A DNA stretch of 64,000 nt from Pseudobacter sp. (lineage in GTDB: Bacteria > Bacteroidota > Bacteroidia > Chitinophagales > Chitinophagaceae): assembly GCA_017849455.1 (NCBI GenBank), contig JAFIGX010000004.1, positions 186,001-250,000 on the forward strand, in the 5' to 3' direction. The position numbers and the translations under genes are program-made. Below are positions 1 to 8,194 of this stretch, in pieces (the stretch's first letter is position 1; every line of letters starts with the position of its first letter). The notes under the pieces were generated by a model. It saw only the letters and a program-made list of their open reading frames with translations, had not been told where the DNA came from and did not search any database.

Positions 1-116
1 TGGCGTGAATCGGCAGAGATGATCTCAGTATGAAAATGCTGTGCTAACTGAATAGCGAGGGCTGTTTTGCCTACTGCGGTAGGTCCGGCAATAATGATGC
101 AGGTATTTTTGTGCAT
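1..116 (-). CDS. miaA: tRNA dimethylallyltransferase, N-terminal part
   Basis: This is the first 38 or so codons of a minus-strand gene that runs off the left edge. The start codon is the reverse complement of the cat at 114-116. The translation opens [18 protein letters not shown] and continues to an ISADSR segment. The P-loop GPTAVGKT and the following ADSR motif are diagnostic of MiaA, which adds dimethylallyl to A37 of tRNAs that read UNN codons. It lies 23 bases downstream of the gene at 140-721 and is probably co-transcribed with it. Only the nucleotide-binding end is visible, so completeness cannot be judged. Confidence 0.9.
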   Translation of the reverse strand, partial: MHKNTCIIIAGPTAVGKTALAIQLAQHFHTEIISADSR

Positions 117-139
117 AAACAGGAAGAGCAATGAACGAT

Positions 140-721
140 CTATGCCTCTTCTTCACCAGGTTCTTCCTCCGGCAACTGGTCCTCTCCTTCCTCATTCTTT
201 TCACTGAACCCTTCTGTGCCGGCTTTAAGATCGTATTTTTCTTCTACTTCGGTCACTTTGTCGCCCATCAATCCTTTTGTACCATATTGGGAAGGTGCAA
301 TACCTTCTGATTTGATGACAGCCGGGTATTCGAGCTTTACATTTTCTTCTTTCGATACGCTGATCAGCTCGACGAGGAATCCCCAGTTCTTCACGAAGTC
401 GTAGACGTAAATGAATTTCTGATTGGGGTTGCGTATTTCGGAACCGATAGTGGTGCTTTCCATGATCAATGGCTCTACCTTGTAGGGCCTGTCGTATTTG
501 GCCAGACTGATCTCTCTCCCCCGCTGCCAGTTATCATTGCTTCGATAGAAGGTGGCCTGGTGCTTGCTATCGAACTCATACGACTTTAGTATTACCTGGT
601 GCAACTGCAAGAACGATTGTGTGTGTTTTATTGCCACATCCCGGTAGATGCTGTCATCTTCTTCAAAATATACCCTGAATTTAAGTACAGCCATAGTTCG
701 TTTGTCGTTTATGGTTTCCAT
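140..721 (-). CDS. pRiA4b ORF-3-like (IS1096 passenger family) protein
   Basis: A 193-residue soluble protein with no signal peptide. The N-terminal 100 residues, running from [20 protein letters not shown] through [20 protein letters not shown] to the DRPYKVEPL region, resemble the plasmid pRiA4b ORF-3 fold. That family was named from a transposon passenger gene but is mostly chromosomal in Bacteroidota. The C-terminal 40 residues are highly acidic (many E and D) and look disordered. The biochemical function is unknown. It sits directly upstream of miaA in the same direction. No transposase or terminal repeat is nearby, so there is no sign that it is mobile here. The family assignment rests on recognising the fold signature by eye. 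Confidence 0.7.
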   Translation of the reverse strand: METINDKRTMAVLKFRVYFEEDDSIYRDVAIKHTQSFLQLHQVILKSYEFDSKHQATFYRSNDNWQRGREISLAKYDRPYKVEPLIMESTTIGSEIRNPNQKFIYVYDFVKNWGFLVELISVSKEENVKLEYPAVIKSEGIAPSQYGTKGLMGDKVTEVEEKYDLKAGTEGFSEKNEEGEDQLPEEEPGEEEA

Positions 722-790
722 TTTAAGGTTGAAGCTGGAACATTCAACGCTTTTATATCTCTTTCAAAAATAAGATAATTATCCTGAAGT

Positions 791-880
791 ATGAGGTCGG
801 AAGTCAGAGGTCAGAGGGTTCCCATTTAAATTGGCTTCCAGATTGTCAGGAGCACTCCGACCTCTGACTTCCGACCTCAT
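791..880. repeat. inverted repeat with 22-bp perfect arms
   Basis: The bases at 791-812 are the exact reverse complement of 859-880, with a 46-base spacer. The arms are built from the words gaggtcggaag and tcagaggtc. The structure lies between the stop of the tRNA nucleotidyltransferase gene (884) and the start of the gene at 140-721, both read leftwards. The right arm ends four bases from the stop codon. It could form a long hairpin at the 3' end of the upstream message. There is no T-run, so it is not a classical terminator. A dispersed intergenic repeat is the other option. Confidence 0.75.
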
Positions 881-883
881 ACC

Positions 884-2302
884 TCATACCACAGGCTTCA
901 GTCCCATTTCGTGGGCTTTCATCAACATAAAATTCCAGGCGGCCTCATAATTATTGGGGATCTCACCGTCCAGGATGGCTTCGCGGATCGCGTTTTTCAG
1001 ATCACCGACTTTTTTGCAGGGTTCCAGACCAAATGTCTCCATGATCATTTCTCCTGTTATGGGTGGCTGCCAGTTCCGGATGCGGTCAGCTTCCTCCACT
1101 TCCTTCAGCCGCCGCCTGACCAGCTCGAAATTTTCCAGGTACCGCTTTACCTTCTGTTTATTCTTCGAGGTGATATCCGCTTCACAGAGCAGCATCAATG
1201 CCTCGATTTCATCCCCGGCATCGAAAAGCAATCGTCGTATAGCCGAATCCGTTATATTCTCTTTGGTAAGACTGATAGGGCGCAGGTGCAGCTCCACGAG
1301 CTTACGCACAAACCTCATCTTTTCATTGAGCGGCAGTTTGAGCTTCGTGAAGATCCTGGGCACCATGCGGCCACCTACCACTTCATGTCCGTGGAAGGTC
1401 CAGCCATGGCCCTGCTCGAATTTTTTAGTGGCAGGTTTGGCAATATCGTGCAGCAGGGCCGCCCAGCGCAGCCAGAGGTCATGGGTATTACGGGCAATAT
1501 TGTCGACCACTTGCAGGGTATGATAAAAATTATCCTTATGCCCATGCCCATCTATATACTCGGCCCCTGCCAGGTCGACCAGCAGGGGGAAGATGATATG
1601 CAGCAGGCCCGACTGGTAGAGCAGGTCGAGCCCTACGGAGGGTTTATCGCTCAACAATATTTTATTGAGCTCCTCCGTGACCCGTTCCTGCGAAATGATG
1701 CGGATCCTCTCCGCATTGTCTTTGATACTTTGGAATACCGGGGCAGAGATGGTGAAATTGAGCTGGCTGGCGAACCGGATGGCCCGCATCATACGCAACG
1801 GATCATCGCTGAAAGTTTGCGAAGGATCGAGCGGTGTGCGAATGATCTTTGCTTCCAGGTCGGCAATACCATTGAAAGGATCGATCAGTTTACCATAGTC
1901 TTCCGTATTCAGGCTAATGGCCAGTGCATTGATGGTGAAATCGCGGCGGTCCTGGTCATCCTTCAAGGTGCCGGGCCGTACTTCGGGATTACGGCTATGG
2001 TAGCGATAACTTTCTTTACGGGCGCCTACGAACTCGATCTCCCAGTCTTCAATACGGACCTGGGCCGTGCCGAAGGTTTTAAAGAATGATACATTCGGGC
2101 GTGGCATAAACCGGTCGGCCACTCTATGGGCCAGGACAATCCCATCACCCACGCATACGATATCGGCATCTTTGGTTTTACGGCCAAGCAATTTATCGCG
2201 CACGAACCCGCCTATCACATAACAGGGCATGCCCAGTTCCTCCGCAGCGTGCGCAATCTTTTTAAAAACGAACAATTCCTTTTCAGTGCATTGAATATCC
2301 AT
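884..2302 (-). CDS. CCA tRNA nucleotidyltransferase / poly(A) polymerase family protein with HD domain
   Basis: A 472-residue protein of the class II nucleotidyltransferase family. The head domain carries GGFVRD (31-36) and the catalytic pair DAD (45-47). The class signature RRDFTINAL follows near residue 120. An RNA-binding middle region comes next, then an HD phosphohydrolase domain with LLHDIAKP and FHGHEVVG. The family adds or repairs the 3' CCA end of tRNAs; related enzymes add poly(A), and sequence alone does not separate the two. The length is normal for the HD-containing form. The start is supported by a TACATTTG box immediately upstream, which implies a very short leader. Confidence 0.92.
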   Translation of the reverse strand: MDIQCTEKELFVFKKIAHAAEELGMPCYVIGGFVRDKLLGRKTKDADIVCVGDGIVLAHRVADRFMPRPNVSFFKTFGTAQVRIEDWEIEFVGARKESYRYHSRNPEVRPGTLKDDQDRRDFTINALAISLNTEDYGKLIDPFNGIADLEAKIIRTPLDPSQTFSDDPLRMMRAIRFASQLNFTISAPVFQSIKDNAERIRIISQERVTEELNKILLSDKPSVGLDLLYQSGLLHIIFPLLVDLAGAEYIDGHGHKDNFYHTLQVVDNIARNTHDLWLRWAALLHDIAKPATKKFEQGHGWTFHGHEVVGGRMVPRIFTKLKLPLNEKMRFVRKLVELHLRPISLTKENITDSAIRRLLFDAGDEIEALMLLCEADITSKNKQKVKRYLENFELVRRRLKEVEEADRIRNWQPPITGEMIMETFGLEPCKKVGDLKNAIREAILDGEIPNNYEAAWNFMLMKAHEMGLKPVV

Positions 2303-2310
2303 ACTCGTTG

Positions 2311-2318
2311 CAAATGTA
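2311..2318 (-). promoter_or_regulatory. candidate -7 promoter box (TACATTTG)
   Basis: Read on the minus strand this is TACATTTG, a full match to the Bacteroidota -7 consensus TAnnTTTG. It ends nine bases before the start codon of the tRNA nucleotidyltransferase gene. No good TTTG -33 element is visible at the expected spacing, so the assignment is tentative. Confidence 0.4.
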
Positions 2319-2396
2319 AGATACCTTTTACTTTATGGTTTGTTGTTTGTGAAGGATCATTCGTAGTTCTTCCGGACGCCCATCCTGTCTGTATGC

Positions 2397-3395
2397 TCAC
2401 ACATTTTTAAGCGCTTCCATCAATTGTTCATCCTGGATATGGTGCGCACAATTGAAATGCCCGAGCGGGCACTCTTTCCTGCCATGTAACCCACAGGGCC
2501 TGCAGGCCAGTTGCTCCCGGACCTCGATCACGAACCTTTTATCGGACAATGGGCCGAACCCGAAGGAAGGCAGGGTGCTGCAATACACTGCCGCCACCGG
2601 TGCATTCACGGCAGAGGCGAAGTGCATGGGAGCGGAATCATTTACATAATTCATAAGCGCATCGCGCATGAGTGCGGTAGACTGCAGGAAGCTCAGGTTG
2701 CCACAAAGACTTTTCACGGAAGGATGTGAAGTGCTTTGCAGGATGGTAGTGGCCAGCGCCGCGTCGGCCGGGCCTCCGAGCAGGTATACGGTGTATTGTG
2801 CAGGGACCTGGTCGATAAAGCTGGTCCATTTTTCTGCCGGGTATTGTTTGGTGAACCATACGGAAGCCGGAGAGATGGTGATATACGGGCTGGTCTTATA
2901 CGCCATCACTATCGATTCATCGGCTGTGGTTGGATAGAGTCTTGGCTTTTCGGCATCATCGCCGGTAAGATCCCTGATGAGGGCATTGTTCCGTTCCACC
3001 TCATGAATGGTTGCTTCCCCGTTGCTGATCAGGTGCCTGATCCTTTTCGAGAACAGCCAGCTCAACGGGTTCTTATCGAAACCGATGGATTCACGGGCCC
3101 CGGAGAATGCAGTCAGGAAGCCGGTAGCGGCGAATCGCTGCACATTGATCACTTTATCGTATTGGCGAAGCCTGATGCGGCGGAGTAGTTTCCATAAGTT
3201 CTTAAACTTGCCTTTCTTCTTATCCCACACCAATACCTCATGCAGGTAGGGATGGCCGTTGAGCAGCGTTTCATTACCCTTGCGGACAAGCATATCGATC
3301 TCGGCATCGGGGAAAAGCCTGTGCAGTTTCTCGATAATGCCGGTGGCCAGCACTACATCGCCGATAAAAGCCGTTTGAATGACAAGGAATTTCAT
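2397..3395 (-). CDS. glycosyltransferase family 9 (heptosyltransferase-like)
   Basis: A 332-residue GT9 family protein. Members transfer ADP-heptose or related sugars to lipopolysaccharide core on the cytoplasmic face of the inner membrane. The N-terminus FLVIQTAFIGDVVLATGIIE matches the GT9 opening (I/R-x-x-x-IGD-x-V-x-x-T). The C-terminal half holds ISPASVWFTKQYPAEKW and the nucleotide-sugar binding stretch NDSAPMHFASAVNAPVAA. A cysteine-rich tail (CRPCGLHGRKECPLGHFNC) is typical of many Bacteroidota members. It starts 18 bases after the threonylcarbamoyl-AMP synthase gene and is probably co-transcribed with it. The exact sugar and acceptor cannot be read from sequence. Confidence 0.87.
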   Translation of the reverse strand: MKFLVIQTAFIGDVVLATGIIEKLHRLFPDAEIDMLVRKGNETLLNGHPYLHEVLVWDKKKGKFKNLWKLLRRIRLRQYDKVINVQRFAATGFLTAFSGARESIGFDKNPLSWLFSKRIRHLISNGEATIHEVERNNALIRDLTGDDAEKPRLYPTTADESIVMAYKTSPYITISPASVWFTKQYPAEKWTSFIDQVPAQYTVYLLGGPADAALATTILQSTSHPSVKSLCGNLSFLQSTALMRDALMNYVNDSAPMHFASAVNAPVAAVYCSTLPSFGFGPLSDKRFVIEVREQLACRPCGLHGRKECPLGHFNCAHHIQDEQLMEALKNV

Positions 3396-3413
3396 GGGTG
3401 AATGTACCGGGAT

Positions 3414-3980
3414 TTATGGTCTGATGATCTCGATTTTTCCGTTCTTCCATCTCACTACAGAAGATGGTTCCGCAATGGTGGTCTCTTCCTGGCGGAATCG
3501 TACGGTATAGTCTGCCTGCTGTTGAATATAAGGAGAAATTTCTGCAAAAATGCGTGGGGTTGGATCTCCGCTGATATTGGCGGAAGTGGACACGATAGGT
3601 TTCCTAAACCGTTTGATGAGGTGCCGGCAGAAGGTATCCTTTACAATGCGGATAGCGATGGTGCCATCCTGTGCAACCAGGTTATCGGCCAGTCCGATCG
3701 CTCCTTCATAGATCACGGTGGCAGGCTTTTGTACCTGTTCGAGATAATCGAATACAGCAGGATCTACATTGGCCACATAATGTAGCAGATCGCGTTCGTC
3801 GGCGAGCAGAACGATCATGCTTTTATCACCCGGTCTTTTTTTCAATTCAAAAATTTTCCGGACTGCCGCTGCATCGGTGGCATCGCATCCTATTCCCCAT
3901 ACCGTATCCGTGGGGTACAGGATAATGCCGCCTGCCCGCAGTACTATCAGGCATTCTTCAAGGTCGGTGCTGAAATCCAT
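3414..3980 (-). CDS. tsaC: L-threonylcarbamoyladenylate synthase (Sua5/YrdC family)
   Basis: A 188-residue, single-domain YrdC-like protein. The family makes threonylcarbamoyl-AMP from threonine, bicarbonate and ATP, the first step of the t6A37 modification of ANN-decoding tRNAs. Visible hallmarks are GGIILYPTDTVWGIGCDA at residues 17-34, the KKRPGDKSM nucleotide and substrate loop, and the PIVSTSANISGDPTP segment. It lacks the C-terminal Sua5 domain, so it is the short TsaC-like form. It is transcribed divergently from dapD across a 92-base intergenic region and has its own TACATTTG box just before the start codon. Confidence 0.92.
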   Translation of the reverse strand: MDFSTDLEECLIVLRAGGIILYPTDTVWGIGCDATDAAAVRKIFELKKRPGDKSMIVLLADERDLLHYVANVDPAVFDYLEQVQKPATVIYEGAIGLADNLVAQDGTIAIRIVKDTFCRHLIKRFRKPIVSTSANISGDPTPRIFAEISPYIQQQADYTVRFRQEETTIAEPSSVVRWKNGKIEIIRP

Positions 3981-3984
3981 GCTG

Positions 3985-4059
3985 CAAATGTACAGTTTGC
4001 AGTTAGCAAACTTAAATTCACTTCCCCTCTATCAATTTGCCTGTCAAGTAGTAAGTTTG
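3985..4059. promoter_or_regulatory. divergent promoter region, tsaC / dapD
   Basis: Two full matches to TAnnTTTG face outwards: TACATTTG on the minus strand at 3985-3992, four bases before the tsaC start, and TAAGTTTG on the plus strand at 4052-4059, 13 bases before dapD. TTTG words are present upstream of both, but at spacings of about 12 to 14 bases, shorter than the usual 18 to 21. The -7 boxes are convincing; the -33 elements are not. Confidence 0.5.
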
Positions 4060-4072
4060 CAAAAAATTACCC

Positions 4073-4885
4073 ATGGAAGTTCAACAACTGATCGCCGAAG
4101 CCTGGAACAACCGGGAGCTCATAAAAGAAAATGATTATGTAGATGCAGTACGTGGAGTCATTGAAGAGATCGACAAAGGCAGGTTACGCGTAGCCCAACC
4201 TGGTGAAGACGGATGGAAAGTGAATGAATGGGTAAAACAGGCCATCCTGCTCTATTTCGCTACCCAGCCGATGCAAACCTGGAACATAGAGCCTTTCGAA
4301 TTCTACGATAAAATGCTGCTGAAGAAAAACTATAAAGACCTGGGTGTGCGGGCAGTGCCCCATGCGGTGGCCAGGTATGGCGCTTATATCGCCAGGAATG
4401 TGGTGCTGATGCCTTCGTATGTGAATATCGGGGCCTATGTGGATGAAGGCACTATGGTAGATACCTGGGCCACTGTAGGCAGTTGCGCCCAGATCGGGAA
4501 AGGTGTTCACCTAAGCGGAGGTGTGGGGATCGGTGGTGTACTGGAACCGCTGCAGGCATCTCCAGTGATCGTGGAAGATGGTTGCTTTATCGGCAGCCGT
4601 TGCATCGTGGTGGAAGGAGTTCGCGTAGAAAAGGAAGCGGTACTTGGCGCCAATGTGGTACTCACTCAAAGCACGAAGATCATCGATGTAAGCGGCGCCG
4701 GGCCGGTTGAATATAAAGGAAGGGTGCCTGCGCGCAGTGTGGTGATCCCCGGCACTTATACGAAAAAATTCCCTGCCGGTGAATACCAGGTAGGTTGTGC
4801 CCTGATCATCGGCCAGCGCAAGCCCAGTACCGATCTGAAAACGAGCCTGAACGACGCTCTGCGTGAGTTCAATGTAGCTGTTTAA
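4073..4885 (+). CDS. dapD: 2,3,4,5-tetrahydropyridine-2,6-dicarboxylate N-succinyltransferase
   Basis: A 270-residue cytoplasmic enzyme of the succinylase branch of lysine and meso-diaminopimelate synthesis. It transfers succinyl from succinyl-CoA to tetrahydrodipicolinate. The N-terminal helical part (VQQLIAEAWNNRELI) is followed by a left-handed beta-helix of hexapeptide repeats, seen from about residue 105 in PHAVARYGAYIARNVVLMPS and in GCFIGSRCIVVEGVRVEKEA. The C-terminal part (SVVIPGTYTKKFPAGEY) is typical of DapD. Length matches the family. The ATG at 4073 lies just downstream of a TAAGTTTG promoter box. Confidence 0.95.
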   Translation: MEVQQLIAEAWNNRELIKENDYVDAVRGVIEEIDKGRLRVAQPGEDGWKVNEWVKQAILLYFATQPMQTWNIEPFEFYDKMLLKKNYKDLGVRAVPHAVARYGAYIARNVVLMPSYVNIGAYVDEGTMVDTWATVGSCAQIGKGVHLSGGVGIGGVLEPLQASPVIVEDGCFIGSRCIVVEGVRVEKEAVLGANVVLTQSTKIIDVSGAGPVEYKGRVPARSVVIPGTYTKKFPAGEYQVGCALIIGQRKPSTDLKTSLNDALREFNVAV

Positions 4886-4915
4886 AATGAATTGCCTTAT
4901 GGGTGATCGCCGGGC

Positions 4916-5851
4916 ATGTGCATGAATGCTGTAAAGAAAAATACCAATATTACGCTCGCCGGTTTCCTGATCACTTTTTTGGGTGCGGTGTTGTTCTCTA
5001 CCAAAGCCATCATTGTAAAGCTGGCTTTTGCAGGGACTTCCGTCGATGCACTTACCCTGCTCACTATCCGCATGATCTTCTCATGCCCATTCTACCTGGT
5101 GGCTGCCTGGCTGGCGAGCCGGGGCGATGATGTAAAACCGATCACACAAAAGCAATGGTGGTATATTATCATATTGGGGATCTTCGGTTATTATTTGAGT
5201 AGTCTCTTCGACTTCGTAGGACTTCAATACGTATCGGCGGGACTGGAGCGGTTGATCCTCTTCCTCTACCCTACATTCGCGGTACTGATCAATGCATTTG
5301 CTTTCCGGCAGGGCGTGAGCCGACAGCAGGTATGGGCGCTGGTGTTAACGTATACCGGGATCGGGCTGGCATTTTTCGGAGAGCTGCAACTGGATATTGA
5401 AAATCCTCATTTTTACTTCGGCAGTTTCCTGATCTTTTTATGTGCCATCACTTATTCGGTCTATATAGCCGGGAGTGGCGAGGTGATCCCAAAAGTAGGC
5501 GCCACGCGGTTTACGGCTTATGCCATGCTGGCGGCTGCAGGCGGCATTTTCATTCACTTCATCGTAGCCGGGAATTATGCCGCCCTGAAGAACAGTTCCG
5601 GTACCTGGGGTTATGGGGTCCTGCTGGCGATCATTGCCACTGTGATACCATCCTTCCTGATCTCCAATGGCATGAAACGGATCGGTTCGAACAATGTGGC
5701 GATCATATCGAGCATTGGGCCGGTGTCAACGATCATGCAGGCGCATTGGATATTGGGTGAGAAAATATTCTTCGAGCAGATCGTAGGGACAGTGCTGGTG
5801 GTGATCGGTGTATTACTGATCGGGTGGAAGAAAAGCAAGGTCAATGAATAG
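4916..5851 (+). CDS. DMT superfamily (EamA) transporter
   Basis: A 311-residue inner-membrane protein made of two EamA repeats of about five hydrophobic helices each. It opens with AGFLITFLGAVLFSTKAIIV and ends with TVLVVIGVLLIGWKKSK. EamA proteins export or exchange small metabolites such as amino acids or drugs; the substrate here cannot be predicted. Two in-frame ATGs, at 4916 and 4922, are equally plausible. It lies 30 bases after dapD on the same strand, so read-through transcription is likely, with no evident functional link. Confidence 0.85.
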   Translation: MCMNAVKKNTNITLAGFLITFLGAVLFSTKAIIVKLAFAGTSVDALTLLTIRMIFSCPFYLVAAWLASRGDDVKPITQKQWWYIIILGIFGYYLSSLFDFVGLQYVSAGLERLILFLYPTFAVLINAFAFRQGVSRQQVWALVLTYTGIGLAFFGELQLDIENPHFYFGSFLIFLCAITYSVYIAGSGEVIPKVGATRFTAYAMLAAAGGIFIHFIVAGNYAALKNSSGTWGYGVLLAIIATVIPSFLISNGMKRIGSNNVAIISSIGPVSTIMQAHWILGEKIFFEQIVGTVLVVIGVLLIGWKKSKVNE

Positions 5852-5953
5852 CTCGATCGGAACAGGGGACTGCTTAATGCAGCCATCTGTGAGCTATTCA
5901 ACGGTTTCCTGAAATGAGATGGCTGGTCCTTCCCGGAGATTTTATTTTTGCTT

Positions 5954-5983
5954 TTTGTGAATAAATGTTTTGTCCTATATTTG
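5954..5983 (+). promoter_or_regulatory. promoter of tRNA-Leu
   Basis: TTTG at 5954-5957 and TATATTTG at 5976-5983 are separated by 18 bases, a near-ideal Bacteroidota -33/-7 promoter. Transcription should begin around 5990, about a dozen bases before the mature tRNA 5' end at 6003. Confidence 0.7.
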
Positions 5984-6002
5984 CAGCCCCTGAACAAGGA
6001 AT

Positions 6003-6089
6003 GCCCAGGTGGCGAAATTGGTAGACGCACTGTGTTCAGGTCGCAGCGCTCGCAAGGGTGTGCTGGTTCGAATCCAGTCCTGGGCACCA
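6003..6089 (+). tRNA. tRNA-Leu (anticodon CAG)
   Basis: An 87-base class II tRNA with encoded CCA. The acceptor stem pairs gcccagg with cctgggc. The D-loop contains ttggtaga. The anticodon stem ctgtg/cgcag encloses the loop ttcaggt, giving anticodon CAG at 6037-6039. A variable arm typical of leucine tRNA follows, and the T-loop is ttcgaatc. It decodes CUG. It has its own promoter upstream and a strong palindrome immediately downstream. Confidence 0.95.
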
Positions 6090-6133
6090 TTAAAGAACAA
6101 AAGCGTTGAATATTCAACGCTTTTGTTCTTTAA
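6090..6133. terminator. perfect palindromic terminator after tRNA-Leu
   Basis: The 44 bases form an unbroken palindrome: 6090-6110 is the exact reverse complement of 6113-6133, with the centre in gaatattc. It begins directly after the tRNA CCA end, and the second arm contains runs of T (cttttgttcttt). It should end tRNA transcription, and in principle works in both directions. Confidence 0.8.
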
Positions 6134-6358
6134 TGCCCGACCTCAAAAGGCTTCAGCTTTCACGCTATTTATTATATACTTTATTCTGCAAATAAGAGAA
6201 GGCTAACCCGTACAGGAACTAGAACAATGATCCCAAAATTTATCCGACATAACCGGAACAGTTGGAATCATTGTTTTTCAGTAGTTTTAAGTACCTTATT
6301 GTTTTAATGGTTGCTAACAGGAAGGAATTTTATTGACAACCCAAAGTATTCACGTCGG

Positions 6359-7456
6359 ATGTCGCGTTATCATAAACTAAAGACTATTAAAGTAACAGGA
6401 TACAAGTCCATCAAACAGCAAAGTATCTCAATTTCTGATCTGAATGTTCTGATCGGACAAAACGGTGCTGGGAAAAGCAATTTTATTTCGCTGTTTGAGT
6501 TTCTGAAGGATATTATTGAGACGCGACTTCAATTTGTTGTGCAAAAAGCAGGTGGTGCGGACCAATTACTGTTTTATGGAAGCAAGGAAACAAATCGATT
6601 AGAATTTGAATTGGACTTTGCCCCGAATCTTTATCAGATTACGCTGGCGCCCACTGACAATGACAGCTTATTCATTGTTGAAGAAAAATGTGGCTATTGG
6701 CGAAATACCGGCCCAAAAACACAAATTCCTTACTGGTCAGTATCCACCAGGGCTAAAGAAGAGAGTAATCTATCAATAATTAGTAGAGACCGGGTACAAG
6801 AATACGCATATGAAGTCTTGAGAGATTGGCGTGTGTATCATTTCCATGATACCAGTGATTCTGCAGGAATGAAAAAGTACGGTTCATTAGCAGACAATCT
6901 ATTTTTGTTTGATGATGCATCCAACCTCGCTGCTTTCCTATACAGGATGAAAGAAAGCAGGAAAAATTTTTATGAGAGGATCATAAAAACGATTCAAATC
7001 GTAATCCCTTTTTTTAAAGACTTTGTATTAAGGATTAATACACTTAATCCTGATACCATCAAATTAGAATGGCAGGATAAATTTTCCGACAAAGTTTTCA
7101 GTGCATCATCATTGTCAGATGGGTCCCTTCGTTTTATCTGCCTAGCTACTTTATTGTTACAGCCTGACATGCCTAAAGTAATTATCCTTGATGAACCAGA
7201 GTTGGGCCTTCATCCAACAGCTATCTCGGTATTAGCCGGATTGCTGAAGAATGCATCCACAAGGTCTCAAGTCATCATTTCTACCCAATCGGTAAATCTG
7301 GTAAACGAATTTGAGCCGGATAACGTGATTGTTGTGGATAGGGAAGAAGGAAGTTCAGTTTTCAAAACACTGGATGCAAGCAAGCTGGAAGAATGGTTAA
7401 ATAACTATTCCTTAGGCGATATCTGGGAGAAAAATATCATAGGAGGTATGCCTTGA
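6359..7456 (+). CDS. AAA family ATPase (COG4637-like), partner of a DUF4276 protein
   Basis: A 365-residue SMC/ABC-type ATPase. Counting from the ATG at 6359, the Walker A GQNGAGKS is at residues 33-40, the signature-like SLSDGSLRF is near 247, and Walker B VIILDEPELGLHP is near 272-284, followed by the switch segment IISTQSVNLVNEF. There is no coiled-coil insert of SMC length. An upstream in-frame TTG at 6311 would add 16 residues but puts a poorly conserved stretch before the MSRYHKLKTI opening, so the ATG is preferred. It overlaps the next gene by four bases. ATPase/DUF4276 pairs recur in bacterial accessory regions. A role in phage or plasmid defence is inference from resemblance to OLD- and PARIS-like ATPase/TOPRIM pairs. 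Confidence 0.82.
   Translation: MSRYHKLKTIKVTGYKSIKQQSISISDLNVLIGQNGAGKSNFISLFEFLKDIIETRLQFVVQKAGGADQLLFYGSKETNRLEFELDFAPNLYQITLAPTDNDSLFIVEEKCGYWRNTGPKTQIPYWSVSTRAKEESNLSIISRDRVQEYAYEVLRDWRVYHFHDTSDSAGMKKYGSLADNLFLFDDASNLAAFLYRMKESRKNFYERIIKTIQIVIPFFKDFVLRINTLNPDTIKLEWQDKFSDKVFSASSLSDGSLRFICLATLLLQPDMPKVIILDEPELGLHPTAISVLAGLLKNASTRSQVIISTQSVNLVNEFEPDNVIVVDREEGSSVFKTLDASKLEEWLNNYSLGDIWEKNIIGGMP
7441..7446 (+). promoter_or_regulatory. strong Shine-Dalgarno site deciding a TTG start
   Basis: AGGAGG lies inside the end of the ATPase gene, six bases before the TTG at 7453. Perfect Shine-Dalgarno sequences are uncommon in Bacteroidota. Here it supports a TTG start for the DUF4276 gene in a ttga stop/start overlap, implying translational coupling of the pair. 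Confidence 0.65.
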
Positions 7457-8121
7457 TCAGATTAAATGTTACAGCAGAAGGCTTTTCTGAAGAAGAATTT
7501 GTTTCCGATATTTTACGACCGCATCTTCTTAGGTTTAATATTTATACAGATGTGAGGAAGGTGCTTACCAACCGGAAGTTAAAAAAAAGAGGTGGTGTTG
7601 TTGGATTCCAAAAATTCAGGAATGATGTTACCCAATGGATCAAGGAACAACCGAATGCCTATCATACTACTTTCATTGATTTGTATGGACTCACCACTGA
7701 TTTCCCGGCATATCAGGCATTAAAAGAAAAAAGCCCGTACGAAAGAGTAGTTGGAATGGAACAGGAGTTAGGAAAAGTGATTGGTCATCACAGATTCATT
7801 CCTTATATTCAGTTGCATGAATATGAATCGCTGCTGTTTGCCGAACCCGGGATAACAGAAAACTGGTTGGCCCTCTACAATCAATTTCCGCAGGGAAGTT
7901 TCCAGAAGATTCTGGATAAGTGCAAAGGCAACCCTGAATTGATCAATGATCACCCGGATACAGCACCCTCTAAAAGAATCATTTCATTAGTCAGAGGATA
8001 TGATAAAGTCGCTGATGGCAGCCTCATTTTGCAGGAAATAGGCCTTGATACCCTAAGAGCCCATTGTGCCCATTTCAATGATTGGGTTACGGGACTGGAA
8101 AGGTTAAATGAATATGCTTAA
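7453..8121 (+). CDS. DUF4276 family protein (TOPRIM-like)
   Basis: A 222-residue soluble protein matching the DUF4276 pattern. Acidic residues sit in the N-terminal VTAEGFSEEEF segment (E9, E13), then FIDLYGL (D76), then the signature LHEYESLLFAEP (H122, E123, E125). The order of the acidic residues recalls TOPRIM nucleases or primases, but no enzymatic activity is established from this sequence. The start is a TTG at 7453 that overlaps the ATPase stop; a perfect AGGAGG upstream supports it and no in-frame ATG lies nearby. The obligate-looking overlap suggests the ATPase controls this protein. Confidence 0.78.
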   Translation: MIRLNVTAEGFSEEEFVSDILRPHLLRFNIYTDVRKVLTNRKLKKRGGVVGFQKFRNDVTQWIKEQPNAYHTTFIDLYGLTTDFPAYQALKEKSPYERVVGMEQELGKVIGHHRFIPYIQLHEYESLLFAEPGITENWLALYNQFPQGSFQKILDKCKGNPELINDHPDTAPSKRIISLVRGYDKVADGSLILQEIGLDTLRAHCAHFNDWVTGLERLNEYA

Positions 8122-8194
8122 GAGATATGCTGTCAGGGGCTATCCCAATTAACTGTGTAAGTTTCTAAAATCAGGGGGTAAGCAGGATTTATAT

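Noticed and set aside
140..721. Part of an insertion sequence, because the family name refers to IS1096
   Set aside because: No transposase, terminal inverted repeats or target duplication are present; the family is common as a chromosomal gene.
911..2089. A 392-residue open frame on the plus strand opposite the tRNA nucleotidyltransferase gene
   Set aside because: It is antisense to a gene with clear family motifs and its own translation shows no recognisable domain.
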